This document shows, piece after piece, positions 43,842-53,100 of a DNA stretch of 64,000 bases. The stretch's first letter is position 1; the number at the start of each line of letters is the position of its first letter. The DNA is from JAFGKK01 sp964521085. GTDB taxonomy: Bacteria; Chloroflexota; Anaerolineae; Anaerolineales; RBG-16-64-43. The stretch lies in assembly GCA_964521085.1 (NCBI GenBank), contig CAZFPL010000017.1:1-64000 (forward strand), given 5' to 3'. The notes under the pieces are model-generated. The model worked only from the letters and a program-made list of their open reading frames with translations, had not been told where the DNA came from and searched no databases. A program made the translations under genes and the position numbers.

Positions 43842-46340
43842 ATGAATCGTCTGAAACCGCGGTTATCTTCGATCGTGGTGATTCCCGTGCTTCTTGCGGG
43901 TGTCGCCCTATTGGCTCTGGCACAACCGGTATCCGCGCTAAGTTCCTTTCGTTTGCAATCGGATGGCCCAGATCTATCCAAGGCAATAATCAACCTCTCC
44001 GATTTGCCGGCCGGGTTTGCTCCCCTTGAGGGCAAGCAGCTTTCCACCATGGAAGGCTTGCTGGAAAGCGCAGAGAGCGCTCTCAGCAGGACCACAACAG
44101 CCACGCTTCAAAACGTAACCGGATATACCGTCAGCGACCCCCAGAACATCCAGCTGATCATTAGCGGGTTGATCGCACCTCTTTCCCCCGATGATCAGAC
44201 GGAAGTTGACCGCGAACTTTCCGACACGGAAGCCATCGAAAAGTCGCTTGGCGCCAGCTCCGGAGGAATGGCTCGACTGAAGGGCTCGGATGGCTTCGGG
44301 GATATTTCCATGGGCGTCACGATGACGACCGGCTCCGGAGCCTACAAAATGCGGATGGATTACATCGTCATCCGGCGGCAAACGGTGCTCGAAGAGGTGG
44401 CGGTGATGTACCTCGACGGCAAGCAGCCGTCGATCAGCGCGCTCGAGGTTACGCGAATTTTGGACGACCGCGTGGCGGCCGTCGTGGGGGGCGTGGCGGG
44501 TGCGACCTTCCGAGCGGAAGGCCCGCTGGTGCCGGAACTGACCACCCATATCCCCGCGCCGCAGGATATTTCCACGAAGCCGGGAGTCATCGGCGCCAAC
44601 ATATTCCTGGTCGCCCTGATCATGCTGCCCTTTGCGATCGCGGCGGAATTATTCACCCGCACGCTGGCGGAGCACGAAGAGGAATTAAGGAGGAAATTTA
44701 AACCCTTGGCTTGGGCTGCCGGGCTGCAGCGGAGATTGGGACAAGGGATCGGCTCGCATCTACGCCGGCCGGGGCTGCTGGATCTGATCAAGTTGATCGG
44801 CGTGATGTGCTTTTATGGATTGGTGTTCTCGCTGCTTGACCGCAGCTGGAATCCTTTCAGCCTGCAGGGTCTGGTTCTGTTCGTCCAAATGACCATCGCC
44901 TACGGAATCGTGGGGATCGCCGACGACATCCTGCAATGGCTGGCCATCCGCCGATGGGGCTTGCAGGCTGAGCTCACCGTCCGGCCGACCAATCTGATGC
45001 TGGCGGTGGTTTCCACGGCGACCTCACGCCTGTTTTCGGTGGTGCCCGGATTGATGTTCGGTACGCCGGAAGCACTCCACACGGACGAGAAGGCATTGGA
45101 TTCAGACAAGCAAAACCGTCTGTTTAGGATCAGCGCGATTACCTTTGTCGTCATCATCCTGATATTCTGGATTCCAACGATTGTGACCAGTCTGCTCCTG
45201 CAGCTTTCGCTTCCGGGGATTATTGCCGACCTGATCGGCGGCCTGGAGGCTTTTCTGCTGGTTGTCTTTGCCGTCGCGCTGGAAAATACCTTTGTCCAAA
45301 CCTTGGGTTTTCCGGGCGGTTTCGGACAAGCCCTCAAGCGAAAGAACCGCTGGCTCTGGTTGGCCGGCCTTGCGGCTGTAGCTTTCCTCTTTTTCCATAC
45401 TCTGATCAACCCACGGGGAGAATTGGCCAGCGCCATTCAGGAAGGCAATGTCCTGGTGCTGTTGATTGCCGCCGGCGCGTTTCTGGTGATTTCCTTCGGG
45501 CTTTGGTTGTTTGTCGGCCGCAAGGGCGGGGCGGCGGTTGCAGAATCGACTCGTTCGTCCATGGCGGCAACCACTATGCCCGGCTTAAGACCGCTTCCCG
45601 CAATTCCCTCGCCGATCGTGTCGCACGGCGTACAAACAACCGCTGCACCGGTAAAAGATGCGCGGCTGCTGGTCATCTCCGGCGAAATAAAGATGTGCCC
45701 CGCCTGCGGGGAGACGATCAAGGCGGAAGCCCGGATATGTCGTTTCTGTCGTGCGACCTTTGAAGTAAAGGCCAAAGGATATTGTTTGAATTGCCATAGC
45801 GTGGTCATGGTCAGCGACGGCCGGTGCCCAAAATGCCGCCGTGAAGCCGCCGACGTTCATTTTGAAAGCAAAATGCTGACTGCGCCGGCCACTCTCCCAG
45901 TGCCAAAACCCAAGACGATTCCGAAACCCGAATCAGCCGTTTCTCCATCCGCATCCCCGACGGATACGAGGCCATGCCCGTCATGCGGTCAGCCAATCAA
46001 AGCCGAGGCGAAAATCTGCCGCTTTTGCCGGGCGAGACTCGACGCTTCCGCCCCGCTTCCCGCCCCTTCCCCGAAAACCATTCCGAAGGTGGAGGAGGCG
46101 GATTCTGCGTACGGTCCGCAACGCTGTCCAAAGTGCAAAGCCAGCCTGAACGAGAGGGAGGGATCGCCGGTCAGCCCGTACATAAACACGTATATTTGTT
46201 CCGGATGCGGCTGGATGGGTTTTCGATGCGGGCAGACCGGATGCAACGGTTATATGAAGCCGGAAGAAATGGGTTATCCGCAATCCGTCCGCTACACCTG
46301 CGTGAAGTGCGGGTGGACGGGTACCGGGCCGCGCGTTTGA
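43842..46340 (+). CDS. Polytopic membrane protein with C-terminal zinc ribbons (first gene of the ribbon operon)
   Basis: An 832-residue protein. Residues 1-33 are a signal-like helix, 34-240 an extracytoplasmic region, then six or seven membrane helices to about residue 565 (for example ANIFLVALIMLPFAIAAELF, FVVIILIFWIPTIVTSLLL, WLWLAGLAAVAFLFFHTL). The C-terminus then carries a full double zinc ribbon (residues about 621-680, four CxxC pairs), a half ribbon (CPSCGQPIKAEAKICRFC) and a further Cys-rich domain with six CxxC-like sites. The ribbon is thus at the opposite end from its position in the next genes. AGGAAGG precedes the ATG. Function unknown; it may be the core membrane component. 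Confidence 0.8.
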   Translation: MNRLKPRLSSIVVIPVLLAGVALLALAQPVSALSSFRLQSDGPDLSKAIINLSDLPAGFAPLEGKQLSTMEGLLESAESALSRTTTATLQNVTGYTVSDPQNIQLIISGLIAPLSPDDQTEVDRELSDTEAIEKSLGASSGGMARLKGSDGFGDISMGVTMTTGSGAYKMRMDYIVIRRQTVLEEVAVMYLDGKQPSISALEVTRILDDRVAAVVGGVAGATFRAEGPLVPELTTHIPAPQDISTKPGVIGANIFLVALIMLPFAIAAELFTRTLAEHEEELRRKFKPLAWAAGLQRRLGQGIGSHLRRPGLLDLIKLIGVMCFYGLVFSLLDRSWNPFSLQGLVLFVQMTIAYGIVGIADDILQWLAIRRWGLQAELTVRPTNLMLAVVSTATSRLFSVVPGLMFGTPEALHTDEKALDSDKQNRLFRISAITFVVIILIFWIPTIVTSLLLQLSLPGIIADLIGGLEAFLLVVFAVALENTFVQTLGFPGGFGQALKRKNRWLWLAGLAAVAFLFFHTLINPRGELASAIQEGNVLVLLIAAGAFLVISFGLWLFVGRKGGAAVAESTRSSMAATTMPGLRPLPAIPSPIVSHGVQTTAAPVKDARLLVISGEIKMCPACGETIKAEARICRFCRATFEVKAKGYCLNCHSVVMVSDGRCPKCRREAADVHFESKMLTAPATLPVPKPKTIPKPESAVSPSASPTDTRPCPSCGQPIKAEAKICRFCRARLDASAPLPAPSPKTIPKVEEADSAYGPQRCPKCKASLNEREGSPVSPYINTYICSGCGWMGFRCGQTGCNGYMKPEEMGYPQSVRYTCVKCGWTGTGPRV

Positions 46341-46359
46341 AAGCAGGAAAGGAGCGACG

Positions 46360-47208
46360 ATGGATCCCGAATTTAAAAAATGTCCGCAGTGCGCCGAAGA
46401 GATCAAAGCCGAAGCCGTCCTGTGCCGGTTTTGCGGGGCGAAATTCACCGTGACCGTGCGTGGGTATTGCTCCACCTGTCATGATGAAGTGGATCTGGAC
46501 GAGAATAACAAATGTTCACGCTGCGGATCGGACGCCATCGATTGGCATGTTGAAAGCCGGATGCTGGAACAGCGGCCGACTCCGCCTCCCGCACCCGCCG
46601 TTCCCAAACCGACGTATGTCTATTCCCCCCCACAAGCGCCGAAATCGTCCTCTTCCAGCTGCGGCCGGGTCATCGGCCTCACAGTGCTGGTGCTTGGTTT
46701 GGCATTCTTATGCATCGCCACCGGCCCGTCATTGGTGGCCATGATTGCCCCGACCAACACTCCGACACGTACACCCACTCCGACTCGCACCCCCACCCCC
46801 ACCCGCACGCGCACAAAGACCCGCACATCGACTCCCTTCCCCGTGGAAGTCACCTTTGGCACGCTGGATGATATTCCCACCGGGCAGCTTGTCCGATTGA
46901 CCGGACGCCTGGTTATTATGAAAAGCACTCATTGCAGCACCACGTGCGGCCTGCTGATTGAGAATCCGGCCAACACGTCGCAGTTCATCACGATTTTTGT
47001 CACGCAAGCCGCAGAGGGTGACACTCCCCTCCGCAACCAGATGAAGCACTTGCCCAATCCCTATACGAAGTCGGATATTCAGGTCCGCTTGGACGACGGT
47101 TCGTATGCCACCATCGGCAACACTATTATCGTGACGGGACGAAAATGCGTTACCACCGTTGATACCTCCTGCATCAACTCGATTATAAAAATCGAGAGCG
47201 CGTCTTGA
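46360..47208 (+). CDS. Double zinc ribbon + membrane helix + OB-like domain protein
   Basis: A 282-residue protein. Residues 8-55 hold four CxxC pairs (CPQC, CRFC, CSTC, CSRC). A Pro-rich linker leads to one membrane helix at about 103-127, then a Thr/Pro/Arg spacer (TPTRTPTPTRTPTP) to residue 160. The C-terminal 120 residues (GQLVRLTGRLVI, GLLIENPANTSQFITIFV, IGNTIIVTGRKC) look like an OB-fold, which commonly binds nucleic acids or small ligands. The two late Cys (STTC and TSC) could form a disulfide outside the cell. AAAGGAG precedes the ATG. Ribbons should be cytoplasmic. Confidence 0.8.
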   Translation: MDPEFKKCPQCAEEIKAEAVLCRFCGAKFTVTVRGYCSTCHDEVDLDENNKCSRCGSDAIDWHVESRMLEQRPTPPPAPAVPKPTYVYSPPQAPKSSSSSCGRVIGLTVLVLGLAFLCIATGPSLVAMIAPTNTPTRTPTPTRTPTPTRTRTKTRTSTPFPVEVTFGTLDDIPTGQLVRLTGRLVIMKSTHCSTTCGLLIENPANTSQFITIFVTQAAEGDTPLRNQMKHLPNPYTKSDIQVRLDDGSYATIGNTIIVTGRKCVTTVDTSCINSIIKIESAS

Positions 47209-47228
47209 ATTACGCCGGGGAGAATAAT

Positions 47229-49616
47229 ATGGATCCCTCCACCAAAAAATGCCCGATGTGCGCGGAAACGATCCCGCTCGAGGCGGCGTCCTGCGAGTAC
47301 TGCGGCGCGCGGTTCGCCGTGACCGCCCGCGGCTACTGCACCACCTGCCACGAGATGCGTGACGCAGACGCGGATGGACACTGCAAAGTCTGCGGAACGG
47401 AGGTCGCCGACCGGCAGGTGGAAAGCAAATTTATCGCGGGAACAGCTTCGAAGCCCGCGACATCGCCTACGCCTTCAAAGCCCATCCCTATCCCGCCTCC
47501 TCCAGAAAAGAAAAAAATCCGGATTTTGATCGGGATTGGCGGGTTGTGTTTACTAGCCTTGATCGTAGGCATTGGTGTCACGGTTTATCAAAAGAATATT
47601 CCGTTGTCTACGGCTTTGCGCACAGCGACATCGGCGACAATGGTTGCCACCAACAATCTCGCAACCGCGCTGGGATCCGCGCCAACAGTCCTGCCGACCC
47701 TCTCGCCAACCCCCGCGCCGACGGACGTCCCTTGGGAATGGATTCCTATAAATGACGGCCGTCAGTTTCCGCGCGATACGGTTTCCGCAATCGCGATCGA
47801 CCCGCGCAACCCGGACGGGCTGTATATCGGCACTGAAAATTCAGGTCTTTATAAGACGACGGATGGCGGCCAAACTTGGAAGCCGCTGTACAACGGTGTT
47901 ACCGGTGCTTCCGTCGAATCGCTCGTCATGGACCCGAATAATCCCGACATCCTGTATGCCGGCCTGAACGGAGAAGTTCTGCAAACCACGGACGGGGGCG
48001 AATCCTGGCAACGGGTTCCTCTGGATTGGTGCGGATGGCCGGTCGTACTGGCGGCTCCGCGCGGCCATGGAAAGATATACTCCGCCGGCGTTTGTCTGTT
48101 TGTCCGAAAGGGATCCGATTGGGTTCGGGTGAAGGCCGCCGATACCTGTCCCAATGAGATTTCATCGCTGGCGGTCCATCCATCCGACGAAAATGCGCTT
48201 CTGGCAAGCCAGCACTCTGCCTCCGGAAGTTGCGCGGCGGGTGTTTATCTAGCAACAGACGGCGGACAGGAATGGAAATTGCTGCATTCCTGGGAGAAGG
48301 GGGAACCCGTGGCAGTCATCTGGAACGTCGACCCGCAGGGGATGGAAGAAATTTATGTGAATGTCAGCGGCGCTCTATGGGTTTCTTTGGACCGAGGCGT
48401 TACGTGGATCATGGTGCGGAAATTATTTACAGGGGGGTTTGTTCCGATGGCAGACGGATATGTGATCCTATACTACGGCAACAACCTCTATAAGGTTACT
48501 AACCACGGCAATTCCTGGGAATCCTTAAGTCTGGCACCACTACACTCTTTCCGAACCGTAGTCGTCTCACCCGATGACCCCAATCGGATTTACCTCGGCG
48601 GGGAGTATCTGCTTGCCTCAAACGACGGCGGACGGAGATGGGAAAAAACCGCCGGCGGAATCGGCGCCGCCGCCCTGGACCTGCGGCTCGCTCCCGGCGA
48701 TGATTCCCTCATGTACATGGCGAAAGCCTCTCTGGATAAGACGAAATTTGGGGAGAACGATTCGATCCAACTCTTCCGCTCCCGCGATTCCGGCCATACC
48801 TGGGAATTGATCAGCTCGCGGGGTCTCGGCCTGGCGTTGGACGCCGATGATAAGACTCTTTACCGGTTCTGGAACGGAGACGATTGGAGGCAAACCAAGC
48901 TGTTGCGTTCGCCGGATCAAGGCGAAACCTGGCAGGAACTGCCTTCTCTAAGCATGATTAATATTGGCATTAAGGATATCGTTGCCCATCCATTTATACC
49001 GGGAAAATTATTTGTGGAATACGTGTTTGACAGCACGATACCGGGTTTCCTCGTCTCCACGGATCGCGGCATTTTCTGGCGCAATGTTGATTGGACGGTT
49101 GTGAATGCCAGCCAGGCGGATCCTTCCCATCCGCCGTACGAACTTTCCTTCCTGCCTTCTCCAAGCCGATCGCCTCTGGCCTTCCTGTACCGTGTATACG
49201 GAAGCGAATTTTTCCGTTCCGTGGACGAAGGAAGCACCTGGTCTCCGTGCGGCCATGTGGATTATGTGAATTCCGAGACCAGACTGATTATCGATCCCCG
49301 CGATTCGAACCGCATGTATATCGCGGCGCGTGACGGGGTGTACCTCAGCACGGACGGCTGCCAATCCTGGCAGGAACGTACCACGGGAATTGGGTATCAA
49401 CGTGTCAACACTCTCGCCCTCGATCCCGTCGACCCCGATCTCCTCTACGCCGGCACCGGGATCGGCGCATACGTCTCGCGGGATGCGGGGCAGACTTGGG
49501 CGCTGATGAACGACGGATTGATCGGAACGCCGGCCGTGTATACCATCGTTGTGGACCCGCAAAGCAACGTCTATGCCACAACGCCATACGGCGTCTTCCG
49601 ATTGGAACGCCGCTGA
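47229..49616 (+). CDS. Double zinc ribbon + membrane helix + BNR-type beta-propeller protein
   Basis: A 795-residue protein. Ribbon Cys at 8, 11, 22, 25, 37, 40, 52 and 55; one membrane helix at about 98-119; a short Thr/Pro spacer. The rest is a large extracytoplasmic beta-propeller with repeated Asp-box units (GLYKTTDGGQTWKPLYNG, VLQTTDGGESWQRV, LFRSRDSGHTWELI, RSPDQGETWQEL, FFRSVDEGSTWSPC, YLSTDGCQSWQERT, YVSRDAGQTWALMN), as in sialidase-like and Ycf48-type folds. No sialidase active-site set was seen, so binding rather than cleavage is likely. The ATG at 47229 has GGGGAGA upstream; the TTG at 47205 overlaps the previous stop. Confidence 0.85.
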   Translation: MDPSTKKCPMCAETIPLEAASCEYCGARFAVTARGYCTTCHEMRDADADGHCKVCGTEVADRQVESKFIAGTASKPATSPTPSKPIPIPPPPEKKKIRILIGIGGLCLLALIVGIGVTVYQKNIPLSTALRTATSATMVATNNLATALGSAPTVLPTLSPTPAPTDVPWEWIPINDGRQFPRDTVSAIAIDPRNPDGLYIGTENSGLYKTTDGGQTWKPLYNGVTGASVESLVMDPNNPDILYAGLNGEVLQTTDGGESWQRVPLDWCGWPVVLAAPRGHGKIYSAGVCLFVRKGSDWVRVKAADTCPNEISSLAVHPSDENALLASQHSASGSCAAGVYLATDGGQEWKLLHSWEKGEPVAVIWNVDPQGMEEIYVNVSGALWVSLDRGVTWIMVRKLFTGGFVPMADGYVILYYGNNLYKVTNHGNSWESLSLAPLHSFRTVVVSPDDPNRIYLGGEYLLASNDGGRRWEKTAGGIGAAALDLRLAPGDDSLMYMAKASLDKTKFGENDSIQLFRSRDSGHTWELISSRGLGLALDADDKTLYRFWNGDDWRQTKLLRSPDQGETWQELPSLSMINIGIKDIVAHPFIPGKLFVEYVFDSTIPGFLVSTDRGIFWRNVDWTVVNASQADPSHPPYELSFLPSPSRSPLAFLYRVYGSEFFRSVDEGSTWSPCGHVDYVNSETRLIIDPRDSNRMYIAARDGVYLSTDGCQSWQERTTGIGYQRVNTLALDPVDPDLLYAGTGIGAYVSRDAGQTWALMNDGLIGTPAVYTIVVDPQSNVYATTPYGVFRLERR

Positions 49617-49694
49617 ATAAGATCGCCGGGATACCCCAACGTAACGGGAGGGGAGTGGTCCGGCACCGGCTTTAGCATAACCAGGAGATGACCC

Positions 49695-50798
49695 ATGGCA
49701 ACCCAAACCAAAAAATGCCCGATGTGCGCGGAAACGATCCCGCTCGAAGCAGCAGCTTGCGAGTACTGCGGAGCGCGGTTTGCCGTGACCGTCCGCGGCT
49801 ACTGTTCGGCCTGCCATGAGATCCGCGACGCGGATGCGGATGGACACTGCAAGGTCTGCGGAACGGAGGTCGCCGACCGGCAGGTGGAAAGCAAGTTTGT
49901 GGAGGAACCGTCATCACAGCCGGCCTCTGCTTCCATTTCCAAAGAGGCGGTTCCTTCCCGTACGGAACAACCCCAGCCGACCGCTGCGCCCCGGAAGAAA
50001 TCCCGGATCGGGATCCTGGTTGGGGGTCTTGTCGTGCTTGTCATCTGCGCCATAATAGGCGGAGTATTGATAACGCAATCCGGCAGCCTGCCGGTTATTT
50101 CCGGCTTGTTGGCCACCGACACGCCCACACCGACCTCTACGCCGCTCCCTATTCCGACCGCCACCCGCAAGCCTGATCCGACGGCGACATCGCAGCCCGA
50201 ATGGGTGACAGAATTTGCGGATCCGATCATTTCCCTTATCCGGACTCGGAACCCGGATTTCGAGGATAGCTTCTCCGATTCGAATTGGTCGCAGGAACAA
50301 TGGTGGAAGGATGACGGAGTGGACTTCGAAGACGGCCTAGCCCGGATTTCTGTCGAAGGGGATTATGCGTATGCCGGTTTCGGAGGGGGGGATTCGTCCG
50401 ACTTTGTCCTCGAGTTTGACTTCACACCGCGGGAAACCCGACAGGAACTATGGATCGGCGTAAGCTTTCGGAACGAGGAGGATCGGTTCAATCACTTCAC
50501 CATCTCGCTGGGTAACGGCAACGACGTCCCGTGGTGCGGGTTCGGTAAAAATGACTCGGAAGGGAAACCCGGCATTCTTGCCGAATGCGAAGCCCCGCAG
50601 GTTGGTTGGGGGAGAACCACGAAGGAATTAATCATCATTCAAGGGGGTCGGACCGCTTTGTATCTGGACGGCAAGCCGATCCTGTTTTCCACTGACCTTT
50701 GGCGGAATGGAACCGGGAACTGGATCGGGATAACATCGGTTGCCGGAAAATCGATCGTCGAATTCGACAACGTAAAATTTTGGAACCTTGAGGCCTAA
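49695..50798 (+). CDS. Double zinc ribbon + membrane helix + jelly-roll (ConA-like) domain protein, copy 1
   Basis: A 367-residue protein. Ribbon Cys at 8, 11, 22, 25, 37, 40, 52 and 55, followed by DRQVESKFVEE; Pro/Ala/Ser linker; one membrane helix at about 105-127 with RKK before it (N-in); Thr/Pro spacer to about 168. The C-terminal 190 residues (ISVEGDYAYAGFG, FVLEFDFTPRE, LWIGVSFRNEED, LYLDGKPILF, IVEFDNVKFWNL) form a laminin-G/DUF1080-like jelly roll that often binds sugar polymers. Bases 49842-49984 are identical to 52106-52248 in copy 3. Confidence 0.82.
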   Translation: MATQTKKCPMCAETIPLEAAACEYCGARFAVTVRGYCSACHEIRDADADGHCKVCGTEVADRQVESKFVEEPSSQPASASISKEAVPSRTEQPQPTAAPRKKSRIGILVGGLVVLVICAIIGGVLITQSGSLPVISGLLATDTPTPTSTPLPIPTATRKPDPTATSQPEWVTEFADPIISLIRTRNPDFEDSFSDSNWSQEQWWKDDGVDFEDGLARISVEGDYAYAGFGGGDSSDFVLEFDFTPRETRQELWIGVSFRNEEDRFNHFTISLGNGNDVPWCGFGKNDSEGKPGILAECEAPQVGWGRTTKELIIIQGGRTALYLDGKPILFSTDLWRNGTGNWIGITSVAGKSIVEFDNVKFWNLEA

Positions 50799-50810
50799 GA
50801 AAGGCATAGG

Positions 50811-51923
50811 ATGGACGACTTAAAAAAGAAATGCCCGATGTGCGCCGAGACGATTCCGGTGGAAGCCGCCGCCTGCGAGTACTGTGGTGCGCGGTTCGCC
50901 GTGACCATATCCGGATACTGCACCAACTGCCATGCGATGCGCGAGGCGGATGCGGGCGGACGCTGCAAAGTGTGCGGGATGGAAGTCGCCGACCGGCGGG
51001 TGGAAAGTAAATTCGTCGAGGAAGCACCCGGTCAACCGGCACCCTCGCCGATTTCAGAACCTTCGCCTCGATCGGTTCCGGCAACGGCGCCCCCGCCTTC
51101 CCCGGAAGTACAACCCCAGCCTGCGTTCAAATCCAAGAACAAGGTTTGGATTCCGGTCGGATGCCTCGGCGCGTTGTTGATTTGCCTCGTCGTTGGCGGG
51201 GTGCTCTGGACGCAGCGCGACAGCCTGCCGGGAGTATCCGCTTTGCTTGCCACCGACACGCCCCTGCCGACCGATACCCCGAGACCCGTTCCGACCTCCA
51301 CCCGCCGGCCGAAACCGACGGAGACGAGCCAACCGGATTGGGTGCGGGAATTCTCCCAGCCGATTTTAGACGAGGTGAGCAGGCGGCATCCTACCTACGA
51401 AGATGATTTTTCCGACATATATGGCGCAGTGTCACCGCTATGGACTGAACTCACACCGGGCGTTATGTTTGCGGATGGGGTTATGCGGATGGACAGTCTC
51501 GGAGCGGACTGGGTCGGAGCCGGCGGACCTCTGGAGGCGGAAGATTTCGTTTTGATGTTGCATTTCACACCCAGACGGGTCTCCAACGAAAGCTCGATGA
51601 TCATCGGCTTTCGCTGGAATGACGGCTCCCGGTATCATGCTTGGTTCAATCTTTACGACTTTGGATTTGGGATAGATGCCTTGCCGGAGGGCCGGTCGCT
51701 CGAAACAGGTTTTTCAGAGGAAATCGGTTTAAACCGCTTAACCAGCCTGGTCTTGATTGCTCAGGGTGACACGTTTGCCTTGTACGCAAATAACCACCCC
51801 ATCATTTTTACGAAAGATAATTCTTTTCATGGATCCCATATTAATTTTGGAGTGTGGGCGCCCAACGAACCGGCCGAGGTTGACATCGATAATATAAAAA
51901 TTTGGGATTTGAATAATTTATAA
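50811..51923 (+). CDS. Double zinc ribbon + membrane helix + jelly-roll domain protein, copy 2
   Basis: A 370-residue protein with the same order as copy 1: ribbon at 8-55, linker, membrane helix near 111-132 (IPVGCLGALLICLVVGGVLW), a spacer with TDTPLPTDTPRPVPTSTRRP, then the jelly roll (residues about 195-370), ending in VDIDNIKIWDLNNL. The juxtamembrane stretch FSQPILDEVSRRHPTYEDDF is shared with copies 1 and 3. The ribbon and domain are more diverged from copy 1 than copy 3 is, so this is an older duplicate. It starts 12 nt after copy 1. Confidence 0.82.
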   Translation: MDDLKKKCPMCAETIPVEAAACEYCGARFAVTISGYCTNCHAMREADAGGRCKVCGMEVADRRVESKFVEEAPGQPAPSPISEPSPRSVPATAPPPSPEVQPQPAFKSKNKVWIPVGCLGALLICLVVGGVLWTQRDSLPGVSALLATDTPLPTDTPRPVPTSTRRPKPTETSQPDWVREFSQPILDEVSRRHPTYEDDFSDIYGAVSPLWTELTPGVMFADGVMRMDSLGADWVGAGGPLEAEDFVLMLHFTPRRVSNESSMIIGFRWNDGSRYHAWFNLYDFGFGIDALPEGRSLETGFSEEIGLNRLTSLVLIAQGDTFALYANNHPIIFTKDNSFHGSHINFGVWAPNEPAEVDIDNIKIWDLNNL

Positions 51924-51958
51924 GCGTAGCGGATTCTTTCTATGCAAGTGAGGACACT

Positions 51959-53071
51959 ATGGAAGCTCAAGAAAAGAAATGCCCGATGTGTGCGGAGACG
52001 ATTCCCGTCGAGGCCGCCGCCTGCGAGTATTGCGGCGCGCGGTTCGCCGTGAACGTCAGCGGCTACTGCACGGCCTGCCATGAAATCCGCGATGCGGATG
52101 GGGACGGACACTGCAAGGTCTGCGGAACGGAGGTCGCCGACCGGCAGGTGGAAAGCAAGTTTGTGGAGGAACCGTCATCACAGCCGGCCTCTGCTTCCAT
52201 TTCCAAAGAGGCGGTTCCTTCCCGTACGGAACAACCCCAGCCGACCGCCGCGCCCCGAAGGAAATCCCGGATCGGGATCCTGGTTGGGGGTCTTATCGTG
52301 CTCGTCATCTGCGCCATCATAGGCGGAGTATTGATAACGCAAGCCGGCAGTCTGCCGGTTATTTCCGGCCTATTGGCCACCGATACGCCGCTGCCGATCT
52401 CCGCGCCACTCCCTATTCCGACCACCACCCGTAAGCTTGATCCGACGGCGACATCGCAGCCCGATTGGGTTCGGGAATTCGGCCAGCCGATTTTAGACGT
52501 TGTGCACAAGCGACAGCCCAACTTTAATGATGATTTTTCCTATGTGGAAGGAACAATTTCACCGTATTGGACCGACCTGGGACAGGATGTTTCTTTCCGG
52601 GAAGGCGTGATGCGATTCTCCGTAACGGATGAATGGTCGCAAGCGGGAGGCTCGCTGGACGCGACCAATTTTGTTTTGGAATTCGATGTTACTCCGCGAA
52701 TCTTGAGTGATTCGATTTCCTTTGGAGTGGATTTTCGAATCGGAGATAAACGATGGTATTACCTGGCGTTCAATCCCATAGAGCATCACGCCGGGATTGG
52801 CATGTATTTTAATGACGCTTGGGTGGAGGAATTTGCCTCAGCAGACGTTTCTGAATTAAGCCGGACCGGGGTGACCAGTTTTATTGCCCTCATCGCAAGG
52901 GACAAAGAATACGGTTTCTACATCAACGGGAAACCCGTAGCCTATGCCAGTTATAGTTATTTAATCACGGATAGCTGGTGCTACTTCTGGGTCGTCTCAT
53001 CGTCCGGATATTCCGAAATAGATTTCGACAATGTAAAGTTTTGGGATCTGAATAATTTAAACCCAAACTGA
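51959..53071 (+). CDS. Double zinc ribbon + membrane helix + jelly-roll domain protein, copy 3
   Basis: A 370-residue protein. Ribbon (8-55), linker and membrane helix (about 105-127) are almost identical at DNA level to copy 1, while the jelly roll (FREGVMRFSVTDEWSQ, FVLEFDVTPRIL, ISFGVDFRIGDKRWYYLAF, YGFYINGKPVAYA) resembles copy 2 in its ending FDNVKFWDLNNL. This mix points to gene conversion or domain shuffling between neighbours. It starts 35 nt after copy 2. Confidence 0.82.
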   Translation: MEAQEKKCPMCAETIPVEAAACEYCGARFAVNVSGYCTACHEIRDADGDGHCKVCGTEVADRQVESKFVEEPSSQPASASISKEAVPSRTEQPQPTAAPRRKSRIGILVGGLIVLVICAIIGGVLITQAGSLPVISGLLATDTPLPISAPLPIPTTTRKLDPTATSQPDWVREFGQPILDVVHKRQPNFNDDFSYVEGTISPYWTDLGQDVSFREGVMRFSVTDEWSQAGGSLDATNFVLEFDVTPRILSDSISFGVDFRIGDKRWYYLAFNPIEHHAGIGMYFNDAWVEEFASADVSELSRTGVTSFIALIARDKEYGFYINGKPVAYASYSYLITDSWCYFWVVSSSGYSEIDFDNVKFWDLNNLNPN

Positions 53072-53100
53072 CCGGTCTTCTATGTCCGACGGAGGATTCC

